Assembly: GCF_008642235.1 (NCBI RefSeq)
Contig: NZ_SJEV01000001.1
Coordinates: 2,560,400 to 2,624,399 of the forward strand
Origin: Planctomonas psychrotolerans
GTDB lineage: Bacteria; Actinomycetota; Actinomycetes; Actinomycetales; Microbacteriaceae
Direction of reading: 5' to 3'
DNA length: 64,000 nt
Shown in pieces: positions 55,363-64,000 of this stretch. The position numbers and the translations under genes are program-made. The notes below the pieces were generated by a model. It saw only the letters and a list, made by a program, of their open reading frames with translations, was not told the origin of the DNA and made no database searches. Within the stretch, counting starts at the first letter, position 1, and every line of letters starts with the position of its first letter.

Positions 55363-57141
55363 GTGTCAACTCGCCTATCGAAGCTCTTCGTCCGCACGCT
55401 CCGTGAAGATCCCGCCGACGCCGAGGTGACCAGCCACCGGCTGCTCGTGCGCGCCGGGTACGTTCGCCGCCAGGCTCCGGGCGTGTTCGCCTGGCTCCCG
55501 CTCGGCCTGCGCGTGAAGGCGAAGCTCGAGGCCATCATCCGCGAGGAGATGGAGGCCATCGACGCCCAGGAAGTGCACTTCCCGGCGCTGCTGCCGCGGG
55601 AGCCCTACGAGGCGTCCGGCCGCTGGGAGAAGTACGGCGACGGCATCTTCCGCATGAAGGACCGCAAGGGTGCCGATTACCTCCTCGCGCCGACGCACGA
55701 GGAGGTCTTCACGCTGCTCGTGAAGGACCTCTACGGCTCGTACAAGGACCTGCCCCTGTCGATTTACCAGATCCAGGACAAGTACCGCGACGAGGCGCGG
55801 CCTCGCGCTGGCCTCCTGCGCGGGCGCGAGTTCACGATGAAGGACGCCTACTCGTTCGACTACACCGACGCGGGTCTCGAGGCGTCGTACGAGGCGCAGC
55901 GGAGCGCGTACGAGCGCATCTTCAGGCGCCTCGGTCTCGAGTACGTGATCGTCAACGCCGACAGCGGGCTCATGGGCGGTGCCCGGAGCGAGGAGTTCCT
56001 GCACCCCACGTCGATCGGTGAAGACACGTTCGTGCGCACCGAGGGCGGGTACGCCGCCAACGTGGAGGCCTTCCGCACGGTGGTTCCCGACGCGCTGCCC
56101 ATCGATGGTCTGCCGGCCGCAGAGGTGTTCGACTCCCCGAACACCCCCACGATCGCGACCCTCGTCGATCTCGCCAACGACCGGCATCCGCGCGCCGACG
56201 GGCGCGCGTGGACGGCCGCCGACACCCTCAAGAACGTGGTGCTCGCCCTCACCCACCTCGACGGCACGCGCGAGCTCGTCGTCGTCGGGCTCCCCGGGGA
56301 CCGGGATGTCGACCTCAAGCGCGTCGAGGTGGCCTTCGCCCCCGCCGACGTCGATGCCGCCACCGACGCCGACTTCGAGCGGAACCCGGCGCTCGTGAAG
56401 GGCTACATCGGCCCATGGAGCGCGTCCGGTCCCGTGCTCGGCGGAACCGACGAGAACCCATCGAGCTCGGGTATCCGGTTCTTCCTCGACCCGCGCGTCG
56501 TCGACGGCACCGCCTGGCTCACCGGCGCGAACGAGGACCAGAAGCACGTGTTCGGTCTCGTGGCGGGCCGCGATTTCCGGGCGGACGGATTCATCGAGGC
56601 GGCCGAGGTACGTGCCGGTGACCTCGCCCCCGACGGATCCGGACCGATCGAGGTGGCCCGCGGCATGGAGATCGGGCACGTCTTCCAGCTCGGTCGCTTC
56701 TTCGCCGAGACTCTCGGTCTCAAGGTGCTCGACGAGAACGGCAAGCTCGTCACGGTGACGATGGGGTCGTACGGCATCGGTGTCACGCGCATCCTCGCCG
56801 TCATCGCCGAGGCGAACAACGACGACCGCGGGCTCATCTGGCCCGAGGCGGTGTCGCCGTTCGACGTGCACGTCGTCGCGACCGGTCGCGATGCGGCCGT
56901 GTACGAGGCGGCGGAGACCGTCGTCGCGGACCTCGAGGCCGCGGGTCTCGACGTGCTCTACGACGACCGTCCCAAGGTGTCGCCGGGAGTGAAGTTCGGC
57001 GACGCCGAGCTGCTCGGTGTGCCCCGCATCGTCATCCTCGGTCGCGGTGTGGCCGACGGTGAGGCGGAGCTGTGGGACCGGCGGACGGGGGAGCGCACGC
57101 CGGTCGCTCTCGCCGAGGTCGCCGCCTCCTTCGCCCGCTAG
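55363..57141 (+). CDS. proS: Prolyl-tRNA synthetase
   Basis: Class II aminoacyl-tRNA synthetase; 592 residues, the long bacterial form with an editing (INS) domain at about 220-400. Class II motifs are visible: motif 2 region [20 protein letters not shown] and motif 3 region [16 protein letters not shown]. The C-terminal anticodon-binding domain ends with [12 protein letters not shown]. Its 3' end is immediately followed by the long repeat cluster. Confidence 0.97.
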   Translation: MSTRLSKLFVRTLREDPADAEVTSHRLLVRAGYVRRQAPGVFAWLPLGLRVKAKLEAIIREEMEAIDAQEVHFPALLPREPYEASGRWEKYGDGIFRMKDRKGADYLLAPTHEEVFTLLVKDLYGSYKDLPLSIYQIQDKYRDEARPRAGLLRGREFTMKDAYSFDYTDAGLEASYEAQRSAYERIFRRLGLEYVIVNADSGLMGGARSEEFLHPTSIGEDTFVRTEGGYAANVEAFRTVVPDALPIDGLPAAEVFDSPNTPTIATLVDLANDRHPRADGRAWTAADTLKNVVLALTHLDGTRELVVVGLPGDRDVDLKRVEVAFAPADVDAATDADFERNPALVKGYIGPWSASGPVLGGTDENPSSSGIRFFLDPRVVDGTAWLTGANEDQKHVFGLVAGRDFRADGFIEAAEVRAGDLAPDGSGPIEVARGMEIGHVFQLGRFFAETLGLKVLDENGKLVTVTMGSYGIGVTRILAVIAEANNDDRGLIWPEAVSPFDVHVVATGRDAAVYEAAETVVADLEAAGLDVLYDDRPKVSPGVKFGDAELLGVPRIVILGRGVADGEAELWDRRTGERTPVALAEVAASFAR

Positions 57142-57167
57142 CGGTCGCTGACCGGTAACGTCCCTTC

Positions 57168-57370
57168 GGTCCCTGAGCCCGTCGAAGGGACGCACCTCGA
57201 CGGTCCCTGAGCCTGTCGAAGGGACGTTACCGATCACGGTCCCTGAGCCTGTCGAAGGGACGCAACACGTCGCGTTCCCTGAGCCTGTCGAAGGGACGCA
57301 ACCCGTCGCGGTCCCTGAGCCTGTCGAAGGGACGCAACCCGTCACGGTCCCTGAGCCTGTCGAAGGGACG
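57168..57370. repeat. Six direct copies of the GGTCCCTGAGC repeat downstream of proS
   Basis: 25-bp units start at 57168, 57202, 57238, 57274, 57310 and 57346. They are nearly identical, all forward, and spaced 36 bp apart (first interval 34), with 9-11 base spacers that are themselves similar, such as CAACCCGTCAC. The spacers are far too short and too alike for a CRISPR array. Confidence 0.92.
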
Positions 57371-57534
57371 TGTGGCCGGATGTTGTCGGTGGGCCGAGAC
57401 CCCGAGGGCGACACGCCGATCCGCCGGTGACGCGCGGGCCGTGCAGACTCCCGCGGTCGGCATACCGTCCGTGCGCGTCCGCAGGGACGCGCCAGCAGTC
57501 GGTGGCCGCGTGTCCTGCGCCCGCGTGCCTCCCG

Positions 57535-57694
57535 CGTCCCTTCGACGAGCTCAGGGACCGTGAGGTCGGGACTCTTCGACAAGCTCAGGGACCGTGAGGT
57601 CGGGACTCTTCGACAAGCTCAGGGACCGTGTGGTTGCGTCCCGTCGACGGGCTCGGGGGCCGTGGGGTCGTGTCCATTCTTCAAGCTCAGGGAC
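57535..57694. repeat. Five reverse-oriented copies of the same repeat upstream of nusA
   Basis: Units lie at about 57535-57559, 57570-57593, 57604-57627, 57637-57661 and a degenerate one at 57670-57694, with a period of 33-35 bp. They face the six forward copies across about 165 bp of unique sequence (57371-57534). Together the blocks form a long-range inverted repeat. The whole proS-nusA gap of 670 bp holds no convincing gene. Confidence 0.9.
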
Positions 57695-57772
57695 CGTGGG
57701 GTCGGTTCCCGCACGGAGCGCGGGGCCCTGACGGCAGTATGCGGGCGACGCGGAGGGGAGCGACGCATCCGC

Positions 57773-57778
57773 TATTCT
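57773..57778 (+). promoter_or_regulatory. Probable -10 (TATTCT) of the nusA operon
   Basis: TATTCT precedes a short leader holding a small inverted repeat (TATTCA, ATC, TGAATA at 57783-57797) and the AGAGGAG ribosome-binding site for ATG 57812. No clear -35 is seen. Confidence 0.45.
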
Positions 57779-57811
57779 GGGATATTCAATCTGAATAGAG
57801 GAGTTCGCCTT

Positions 57812-58816
57812 ATGGACATCGATCTGAGCGTGCTTCGGCTCATGGAGCGCGAGCGCGAGATCCCGTTCGAAGAACTCGTGCACATCATCGAGCAGGCCAT
57901 CCTCACCGCGTATCTGAAGCACACGGACCAGGCTGAATCGCGCGACAGTACGACGTCCGTTCCCCCTGCCCGCGTCACCCTCGACCGCAAGACCGGACAC
58001 GTGTCGGTCTTCGTTCCGGAGCTCGACGACGAGGGCAACGTGATCGGTGAGGCCGAGGACAGCCCCAGCGACTTCGGTCGCATCGCCGCCTTCGCCGCCA
58101 AGCAGGTCATCAATCAGCGCCTCCGCGACATCGGAGACGACAAGGTGCTCGGCGAGTTCAAGGGACGAGAGGGCGACATCGTCGCCGGTGTCATCCAGCA
58201 GGGCCCGAACCCCCGCATGATCCACGTGGACCTCGGCACGATCGAAGCCATCCTGCCACCCGAGGAGCAGGTGCCGGGCGAGAACTACGCGCACGGTGAG
58301 CGCATCCGCGTGTACGTGACCGGCGTCTCCAAGGGGATGAAGGGGCCGCAGATCACGGTGTCGCGCACTCACCCGTCGCTCGTGCGCAAGCTCTTCGCTC
58401 TCGAGGTTCCGGAGATCGCCAGCGGACTCGTCGAGATTGTGTCGCTGGCCCGTGAGGCCGGACACCGCACGAAGATCGCCGTGCGGGCCACCACCCCGGG
58501 TATCAACGCCAAGGGTGCGTGCATCGGCGAACTCGGCCAGCGCGTGCGTGCCGTGACCGCGGAGCTGAACAACGAGAAGATCGATATCGTCGACTACTCG
58601 GATCACCTGCCCACGTTCGTGGCGAACGCCCTGTCGCCCGCGAAGGTGACCAGTTCTTTCGTGATCGACCAGTCGCTGAAGGCGGTGCGGGCGCTCGTTC
58701 CCGACTACCAGCTCTCGCTCGCGATCGGCAAGGAGGGCCAGAACGCCCGTCTCGCCGCAAAGCTGACCGGAGCGAAGATCGACATCCAGCCGGATTCGAT
58801 CCTCGAGGACAACTAG
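57812..58816 (+). CDS. nusA: Transcription termination/antitermination factor NusA
   Basis: 334 residues, the usual actinobacterial length without the acidic C-terminal repeats of E. coli NusA. The N-terminal domain starts [16 protein letters not shown], the S1 domain contains [13 protein letters not shown], and two KH domains include [16 protein letters not shown] and [23 protein letters not shown] 57812 has the Shine-Dalgarno AGAGGAG; the longer open frame upstream is repeat-derived. The rimP gene, usually just before nusA, is not found here. Confidence 0.96.
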   Translation: MDIDLSVLRLMEREREIPFEELVHIIEQAILTAYLKHTDQAESRDSTTSVPPARVTLDRKTGHVSVFVPELDDEGNVIGEAEDSPSDFGRIAAFAAKQVINQRLRDIGDDKVLGEFKGREGDIVAGVIQQGPNPRMIHVDLGTIEAILPPEEQVPGENYAHGERIRVYVTGVSKGMKGPQITVSRTHPSLVRKLFALEVPEIASGLVEIVSLAREAGHRTKIAVRATTPGINAKGACIGELGQRVRAVTAELNNEKIDIVDYSDHLPTFVANALSPAKVTSSFVIDQSLKAVRALVPDYQLSLAIGKEGQNARLAAKLTGAKIDIQPDSILEDN

Positions 58817-58840
58817 GACGGGGTCCGTGAGTCGGCGGAG

Positions 58841-58919
58841 TGTCCCTTCGACCGGCTCAGGGACCGCGGGTCGCAGGGACCGTAGGGACCGGGATGTCCC
58901 TTCGACGGGCTCAGGGACC
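58841..58919. repeat. Two reverse copies of the 25-bp repeat between nusA and ylxR
   Basis: Units at 58841-58865 and about 58895-58919, with remnants (AGGGACCG) between them. They lie inside what is normally one transcription unit, so they do not simply mark operon ends. Confidence 0.85.
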
Positions 58920-59016
58920 GTATGGGCACCGGGACCGTGGGTTCGCCGCCCGCCGACGACCGTTCGCTCACAGGCGAACCGTGTTGCTGGCGGGTCGGGG
59001 GCCGAGGAGGGGTATC

Positions 59017-59328
59017 ATGGAAGCTGTCAGAACGTGTGTCGGCTGTCGCCGTCGCGCCCCGCGATCTTCTCTTCTGAGGGTCGTTGCTGTCGAGAAGCGG
59101 TTGGTGGCCGACGCCAGAGCCCGCTTCCCCGGCAGAGGTGCGTGGCTCCATCCGACCATCGAGTGCCTCGAATCCTCGATCACACGCCGGGCTTTTCGCC
59201 GGGCGTTCCGAGGGGCGGAGGGGCTCGATGCGGATGACCTCCGGCGCCACCTGACCGAGATAGTGGATCCGCACGGATCCGAAACGCACATGAGAGAACA
59301 GGCTGAACGGCACAGTGACCACTTATGA
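59017..59328 (+). CDS. ylxR: YlxR family RNA-binding protein (DUF448)
   Basis: 103 residues from ATG 59017, preceded by GAGGAGGGG. The family signature is RTCVGCRRRAPRSSLLRVV near the N-terminus, followed by PGRGAWLHPTIECLE and the basic ITRRAFRRAFR. YlxR is a small nucleoid or RNA-binding protein always found between nusA and infB. The last 20 residues are poorly conserved. Confidence 0.9.
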   Translation: MEAVRTCVGCRRRAPRSSLLRVVAVEKRLVADARARFPGRGAWLHPTIECLESSITRRAFRRAFRGAEGLDADDLRRHLTEIVDPHGSETHMREQAERHSDHL

Positions 59329-59418
59329 GTGACAACTAATGAGCGGCTCGAAATGAGTCGCGTCCGCACTTAACGGTCTGCTCCTGCTTCGGGGGTGGAT
59401 CCCCCAGACAGGAGAATT

Positions 59419-62265
59419 GTGGCTAAACCACGCGTACATGAAATCGCCGCCGAAATCGGCGTCGACAGCAAGACAGCTCTGGCGAAGCTGAAGGAAATGG
59501 GCGAGTTCGTCAAGGGACCGTCGTCCAGCATCGAGCCGCCCGTCGCCCGAAAGCTGAAGGCCGCGCTGGCCGAGGCGAGCGCAGCGGCAGCAGCAACGCC
59601 CGCCGCGCCGGCGGCTGCGGCCGCCGCGAAGGCGCCCGCGCCCACTCCGGCTCGCTCGTCCGCTCCCACGCCGGGCGCCCGTCGCCCCAGCGCGCCGGTG
59701 CCGTCCGCACCTGTGCCCACCCCCGCCACGGCGGCCCCGCAGGCCCCGACCCCCGAGGCCGCACCGGTCGACGCCCCGCCCGTGCAGCCCGCACCGCTCA
59801 CCGTGGCGGAGCGCCAGGCTCAGGCCGAGGCTGCCGCGAAGGCTCAGGCGGCAGGCAAGACCACGGCCGAGAGCACCCCGACCGAGAGTGCCGCTCCGGC
59901 AGCCCCCGGTACGGATGCCGTCGCACCGCGTCCGGGCATCCCTCGCCCGGGTGCGCCGCGCCCCGGCAACAACCCCTTCGCCAGCAACCAGGGCATGGGT
60001 CAGAAGCCCCGCCCCGGTAACAACCCGTTCGCGAGCAACCAGGGTATGGGCCAGCGCCCCGCCCCCGGAGCGGGCGGACCGCGCCCCGCGGCTCCGCGAC
60101 CCGGTGCTCCCCGTCCCGGCGCCCCGCGTCCGGGCGGACCCGGGCAGGCCGCTCGTCCGGGCGGCTTCGGTCAGCGTCCCGCGGGTAGCGGCGCGCGCCC
60201 CGGCGGTGCCGGCGGCGGTGCCCGTCCCGGTGCAGCCGGTGCGGGAGCCGGTGGCTTCCGTCCGGGTGGTGGTACGGGCTTCGGTCCGCCCCGTCCGGGT
60301 GCCGGCGGCCGCGGCCGCGGTCCCGGTGGGGGAACCGCCGGTGCGTTCGGTCGCGGTGGCGGCAAGAGCAAGGCCCGCAAGTCGAAGCGCACCAAGAGGG
60401 CGGAATTCGAGCTGCGCGAAGCCCCGTCGCTGGGTGGCGTCAGCGTCCCCCGCGGCAACGGCAACACCGTGGTGCGTCTGCGCCGCGGCGCGTCCATCGC
60501 CGACTTCGCCGACAAGATCGACGCCAGTCCCGGAAACCTCGTAACCGTGCTGTTCCACCTCGGTGAGATGGCCACGGCGACCGAATCGCTCGACGAGGCC
60601 ACGTTCGACGTGCTCGGCTCCGAGCTGGGTTACAAGATCCAGATCGTGTCGCCGGAGGACGAGGACAAGGAACTGCTCGACGGCTTCGACATCGACCTCC
60701 AGCAGGAGCTCGACGACGAGGACGACGACGTGCTGGAGATCCGTCCGCCCGTCGTGACCGTCATGGGTCACGTCGACCACGGTAAGACGCGACTCCTCGA
60801 CGCCATCCGCAGCGCGAACGTCGTCGCCGGTGAGGCCGGCGGCATCACGCAGCACATCGGTGCCTACCAGGTGTGGGCTCCGCACGAGGGTGTCGAGCGC
60901 GCCATCACCTTCATCGACACCCCGGGTCACGAGGCGTTCACCGCCATGCGCGCCCGTGGTGCCCAGGTCACCGACATCGCGATCCTCGTGGTGGCGGCGG
61001 ACGACGGCATCATGCCGCAGACCGTTGAGGCACTGAACCACGCACAGGCGGCGAACGTGCCGATCGTCGTGGCGGTCAACAAGATCGACAAGCCGGGCGC
61101 CAACCCCGCCAAGGTGCGTCAGCAGCTCACCGAGTACGGACTCGTCGCCGAGGAGTACGGCGGAGACGTCATGTTCGTCGACGTGTCGGCCCTCAACAAG
61201 CTCGGTATCGACGACCTGCTCGAGGCCGTTCTGCTCACCGCGGACGCCGGCCTCGACCTGCGCGCGAACCCGAACAAGGATGCCCGCGGTGTCGCCATCG
61301 AGGCGCGACTCGACAAGGGTCGCGGTGCGGTCGCGACCGTGCTCATCCAGTCCGGAACGCTGCGGGTCGGCGACGCGATCGTCGCGGGCACGGCTTATGG
61401 CCGTGTGCGTGCGATGGTCGACGAGAACGGCGACACCATCGACGAGGCGTTCCCGTCCCGTCCGGTGCAGGTGCAGGGTCTGTCCACGGTGCCCCGCGCC
61501 GGCGACACGTTCCTCGTCACCGAGGAGGACCGCACCGCTCGCCAGATCGCCGAGAAGCGCGAGGCGGCCGAGCGCAACGCTCTGCTCGCCAAGGCGCGCA
61601 AGCGCATCAGCCTCGAGGACTTCACCCGTGCTCTCGAAGAGGGCAAGGTCGAAGCGCTCAACCTCATCATCAAGGGCGACGTGTCCGGTGCCGTCGAGGC
61701 GCTGGAGGAGTCGCTGCTCAAGATCGAGGTCGACGACAGTGTGCAGCTGCGCATCATCCACCGCGGTGTGGGTGCTGTCACCGAGTCCGACGTCAACCTG
61801 GCGACCGTCGACAACGCCATCATCATCGGGTTCAACGTGCGCCCCGACACCAAGGCCCGCGAGCGCGCTGCCCGCGAGGGCGTCGACGTGCGGTTCTACT
61901 CGGTGATCTACGCCGCGCTCGAGGACATCGAGAGCTCGCTCACGGGCATGCTCAAGCCCGAGTTCGAAGAGGTGCAGTCGGGTGTCGCCGAGATCCGCGA
62001 GGTGTTCCGCTCGAGCAAGTTCGGCAACATCGCCGGTGTCATCGTCCGCTCCGGCACGATCACGCGCAACGCCAAGGCGCGCGTCATCCGCGATGGTGTG
62101 GTGGTGGGCGACAACCTCGCCATCGAGAGCCTGCGTCGATTCAAGGATGACGTCACCGAGGTGCGTACGGACTTCGAAGCCGGTATCGGCCTCGGCAAGT
62201 TCAACGACATCCAGATCGGTGACGAGATCGAGACGATCGAAATGAAGGAGAAGCCGCGCGCCTAG
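59419..62265 (+). CDS. infB: Translation initiation factor IF-2
   Basis: GTPase that delivers initiator tRNA to the ribosome; 948 residues. The N-terminal domain [19 protein letters not shown] is followed by a long Ala/Pro/Gly/Arg-rich linker (about 50-320) typical of GC-rich Actinobacteria. The G domain has [27 protein letters not shown] and [10 protein letters not shown]. Domains III and IV end with [15 protein letters not shown]. The GTG start at 59419 follows AGGAGAATT; the extra eight codons upstream lack a ribosome-binding site. Confidence 0.97.
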   Translation: MAKPRVHEIAAEIGVDSKTALAKLKEMGEFVKGPSSSIEPPVARKLKAALAEASAAAAATPAAPAAAAAAKAPAPTPARSSAPTPGARRPSAPVPSAPVPTPATAAPQAPTPEAAPVDAPPVQPAPLTVAERQAQAEAAAKAQAAGKTTAESTPTESAAPAAPGTDAVAPRPGIPRPGAPRPGNNPFASNQGMGQKPRPGNNPFASNQGMGQRPAPGAGGPRPAAPRPGAPRPGAPRPGGPGQAARPGGFGQRPAGSGARPGGAGGGARPGAAGAGAGGFRPGGGTGFGPPRPGAGGRGRGPGGGTAGAFGRGGGKSKARKSKRTKRAEFELREAPSLGGVSVPRGNGNTVVRLRRGASIADFADKIDASPGNLVTVLFHLGEMATATESLDEATFDVLGSELGYKIQIVSPEDEDKELLDGFDIDLQQELDDEDDDVLEIRPPVVTVMGHVDHGKTRLLDAIRSANVVAGEAGGITQHIGAYQVWAPHEGVERAITFIDTPGHEAFTAMRARGAQVTDIAILVVAADDGIMPQTVEALNHAQAANVPIVVAVNKIDKPGANPAKVRQQLTEYGLVAEEYGGDVMFVDVSALNKLGIDDLLEAVLLTADAGLDLRANPNKDARGVAIEARLDKGRGAVATVLIQSGTLRVGDAIVAGTAYGRVRAMVDENGDTIDEAFPSRPVQVQGLSTVPRAGDTFLVTEEDRTARQIAEKREAAERNALLAKARKRISLEDFTRALEEGKVEALNLIIKGDVSGAVEALEESLLKIEVDDSVQLRIIHRGVGAVTESDVNLATVDNAIIIGFNVRPDTKARERAAREGVDVRFYSVIYAALEDIESSLTGMLKPEFEEVQSGVAEIREVFRSSKFGNIAGVIVRSGTITRNAKARVIRDGVVVGDNLAIESLRRFKDDVTEVRTDFEAGIGLGKFNDIQIGDEIETIEMKEKPRA

Positions 62266-62275
62266 CGTGCGGTCG

Positions 62276-62351
62276 GCGGATGGTGGCATCCGGCACGGAA
62301 GCGGCGGGATCGATAGATCTCGTCCTCCCGTCGCCGGATGCCATCGTCCGC
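62276..62351 (+). promoter_or_regulatory. Long hairpin between infB and rbfA
   Basis: Arms 62276-62294 (GCGGATGGTGGCATCCGGC) and 62333-62351 (GCCGGATGCCATCGTCCGC) pair over 19 bp in RNA; the two DNA mismatches become G-U wobble pairs. The 38-base loop contains a smaller GGGA/TCCC pairing. It starts 11 bases after infB. It could be an mRNA processing or attenuation site in the infB-rbfA transcript. Confidence 0.7.
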
Positions 62352-62401
62352 TTCGGTCCGCCGTCAGGGTGCGGACGCAATGCTGAGAAAGAGGATGAGA
62401 C

Positions 62402-62848
62402 ATGGTTGATCAGGCGCGCGCGCTCAAGATGGCGGACCGCATCAAGGTGATCGTCGCCAAGACGCTCGAACGCGGGGTCAAAGACCCGCGCATGGGCTTC
62501 GTGACGATCACGGATGTGCGGGTGACCGGCGACCTGCAGCACGCCAGCATCTTCTACACCGTCTACGGCTCCGATGAGGAGCGTCGCGACACCGCTGCCG
62601 CGTTGAAGTCGGCGACGGGCATGATCCGCAGCGAGGTCGGCAAGAACATCACGGCGCGGCTCACCCCGTCGCTGGAGTTCATCCCCGACGGCATCCCGGA
62701 GAACGCGGCCGCGATCGATCGGCTCCTGCAGGAGGCGCGCGAGCTCGACCGCTCCACGCAGAACCTCGCGACCGGTGCGACCTACGCCGGTGATGAGGAT
62801 CCCTATGTCAAGCCGCGCGTCATCGGCGACGAGGACGACGAGGACTAG
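62402..62848 (+). CDS. rbfA: Ribosome-binding factor A
   Basis: Small-subunit maturation factor with a KH-like fold; 148 residues. The start MVDQARALKMADRIKVIVAK and the conserved KDPRMGFVTITDVRVTGDL identify it, with LEFIPDGIPENAAAIDRLL later. The acidic C-terminus (VIGDEDDED) is typical. ATG 62402 is preceded by AAGAGGATGAG. Usual order nusA-ylxR-infB-rbfA. Confidence 0.96.
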   Translation: MVDQARALKMADRIKVIVAKTLERGVKDPRMGFVTITDVRVTGDLQHASIFYTVYGSDEERRDTAAALKSATGMIRSEVGKNITARLTPSLEFIPDGIPENAAAIDRLLQEARELDRSTQNLATGATYAGDEDPYVKPRVIGDEDDED

Positions 62849-62861
62849 CCGCCCGATCGCG

Positions 62862-63316
62862 GGCCCTGAGCTTGTACGGTCCCTGAGCTTGTACGGTCCC
62901 TGAGTTTGTACGGTCCCTGAGCTTGTCGAAGGGACGTTCCGTTCCCGGGCGCCTCGTGTCCCTTCGACGGGCTCAGGGACCGTGGGGTGTCGTGGGCGGG
63001 GACGTTGCGTTTTCGATGGGCTCGTTTTCTTCGCGGGGTGTTGCGGTTACTGAGCTTGTCGAAGGGACGTTCCGTTCCCGGGCGCCTCGTGTCCCTTCGA
63101 CGGGCTCAGGGACCGTGGGGTGTCGTGGGCGGGGACGTGCCGTTTCCGGTGGGCTCGTTTTCTTCGCGGGCTGTTGCGGTCCCTGAGCTTGTCGAAGGGA
63201 CGCTGCGTTTTCGCGCGTCTTGCGTCTCTTCGACGGGCTCTGGGACCGTGGGGTGTTGCCGGCGGGGGCGTTGCGTTGCCGACCGCCTCGCGTCTCTGAG
63301 ACAGGCTCAGGGACCG
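62862..63316. repeat. Tandem block repeats built from the 25-bp unit between rbfA and mutY
   Basis: Three truncated 17-bp forward units start at 62861, 62878 and 62895. Then three blocks of about 133 bp begin at 62912, 63045 and 63178. Each has a forward unit, a 17-20 base loop and a reverse unit (62957-62981, 63089-63113, 63221-63246), then a linker containing CTCGTTTTCTTCGCGGG in the first two. A last reverse unit is at 63291-63316. The gap of 501 bp holds no gene; the genes on either side converge on it. Confidence 0.9.
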
Positions 63317-63349
63317 CGGAGTTGCCACCGAGAGACGGTGGGGCGCCGC

Positions 63350-64000
63350 TCAGCCGGCGCCGAGCACGTAGGTGCCGGGGGCGGCTTCGCTCGCGAGCCC
63401 GTCGCGGAGAAGCGCGGCCAGGGCGCGGTCCCGCTGCGTCGACTCCGCCCACACCGTCGTCAGCCTCTCGGCGGCAACCGGGCCTTGTGCCGCCCGCAGC
63501 TCGGCGAGCAGCAGGCCCCGCACCTGGCGATCCGACCCCACGAATCGCTTCTGCACCGTGCGCGCCGGCCCGTCGTACGCGGGATAACCCCGCATGCGCC
63601 ACGCACACAGCTCGCGCACGGGACACGCACCGCACCGCGGCGCGCGGGCGGTGCAGACGACCGCGCCGAGTTCCATCGCGCCCGCGTTGAACACCCGCGC
63701 ATCCTCGTCCGATTCCGGCAGTTGGTCGGCCATCAGGGCCAGGTCGCGGCGGGTGGACGGGGGCCCCGGATCGGCGACACCGCTGATCGCCCGCGCGAGC
63801 ACGCGGCGCACGTTGGTGTCGACCACCGGATGCCGTGAGCCGAACGCGAAGACGGCGATGGCCCGGGCGGTGTAGTCGCCGATCCCGGGCAGGGCGAGCA
63901 ATGTCGGGACGTCATCAGGCACGCGACCGCCGTGCCGTTCCGTGATCGCGGTGGCGCAGGCGTGCAGGTGGAGCGCCCGGCGCGGGTATCCCAGTCGGCC
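63350..64000 (-). CDS. mutY: A/G-specific adenine glycosylase MutY, C-terminal part (5' end outside window)
   Basis: Base-excision enzyme that removes adenine opposite 8-oxoguanine. The frame runs open to base 64000 (first residues GRLGYPRRALHLHACATAIT), so the start lies beyond the edge. The helix-hairpin-helix LPGIGDYTARAIAVF, catalytic Asp in PVVDTNVRRVLAR and the four iron-sulphur cysteines (VCTARAPRCGACPVRELC, spacing 6-2-5) are intact. The C-terminal part after the cluster is short (about 80 residues), as in actinobacterial MutY without a full MutT-like domain. Confidence 0.94.
   Translation of the reverse strand, partial: GRLGYPRRALHLHACATAITERHGGRVPDDVPTLLALPGIGDYTARAIAVFAFGSRHPVVDTNVRRVLARAISGVADPGPPSTRRDLALMADQLPESDEDARVFNAGAMELGAVVCTARAPRCGACPVRELCAWRMRGYPAYDGPARTVQKRFVGSDRQVRGLLLAELRAAQGPVAAERLTTVWAESTQRDRALAALLRDGLASEAAPGTYVLGAG

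Noticed and set aside
57168-57370. CRISPR-like array of six 25-bp repeats at 36-bp spacing
   Set aside because: Spacers are only 9-11 bases and similar to one another, the repeat occurs in both orientations all over the window's intergenic regions, and no cas gene is present.
59323-62403. 1026-codon open frame on the minus strand opposite infB
   Set aside because: It is the codon-phase shadow of infB in GC-rich DNA; the plus-strand protein has every IF-2 motif while the minus frame gives low-complexity His/Asp/Arg sequence.

Overview
This is GC-rich chromosomal DNA (by eye about 70% GC) from an actinobacterium, most likely order Micrococcales and probably Microbacteriaceae-like; that placement is inference from gene content and order. 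The supports are the rho-prfA-prmC-tsaC-wecA-atp order, an ATP synthase epsilon subunit lacking its C-terminal helices, an OleB-OleC fusion, many starts sitting directly behind a TANNNT hexamer (leaderless promoters), and GTG as a frequent start codon. I see no insertion sequence, prophage, CRISPR array, rRNA or tRNA.

Layout. 1-14338: 3' part of rho, prfA, prmC, a TsaC/Sua5-type gene, a WecA-type membrane transferase, an AtpI-like gene, the complete atpBEFHAGDC operon, a small P-loop kinase and yaaA. 14339-15372: about 1 kb of non-coding repeats. 15373-19201: ogt-tag alkylation-repair operon (minus strand), an aldo/keto reductase and a PatD-type aldehyde dehydrogenase. 19257-36884: a 17.6-kb co-directional cluster of FHA protein, PP2C phosphatase, membrane Ser/Thr kinase, a 1960-residue cell-surface Ig/FN3 protein, MoxR ATPase, DUF58 protein, a transglutaminase-like membrane protein with lost catalytic residues, and an EccC/EssC-like FtsK ATPase. 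This is the most interesting system in the window. It resembles the PFNA cluster described in Bifidobacterium, with a type VII-like ATPase added and no visible WXG100 substrate. 37003-40967 (minus): gabT, asparaginase, small membrane protein, alanine dehydrogenase, an amino-nitrogen catabolic operon. 41209-50363: OsmC, FKBP lipoprotein, a lipoprotein of unknown function, dxr, a second kinase with a low-complexity lipoprotein (minus), rseP, a ZIP transporter (minus) and ispG; dxr and ispG are two steps of the MEP isoprenoid pathway. 50485-55290: oleA, oleBC, oleD for long-chain olefin synthesis. 55363-62848: proS, nusA, ylxR, infB, rbfA for translation and transcription. 63350-64000: C-terminal part of mutY (minus), cut by the window edge.

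Non-coding structure. A 25-bp repeat (arms GGTCCCTGAGC and TCGAAGGGACG) occurs roughly 35-40 times in five intergenic clusters. In two of these it is arranged as inverted pairs amplified in tandem with periods near 123 and 133 bp. A separate element of about 100 bp with imperfect terminal inverted repeats occurs three times at 14.4-15.1 kb. An eight-unit 16-bp tandem repeat fills the gabT/osmC divergent intergenic region. Intercistronic hairpins stand before atpE, before the FHA gene and between infB and rbfA.
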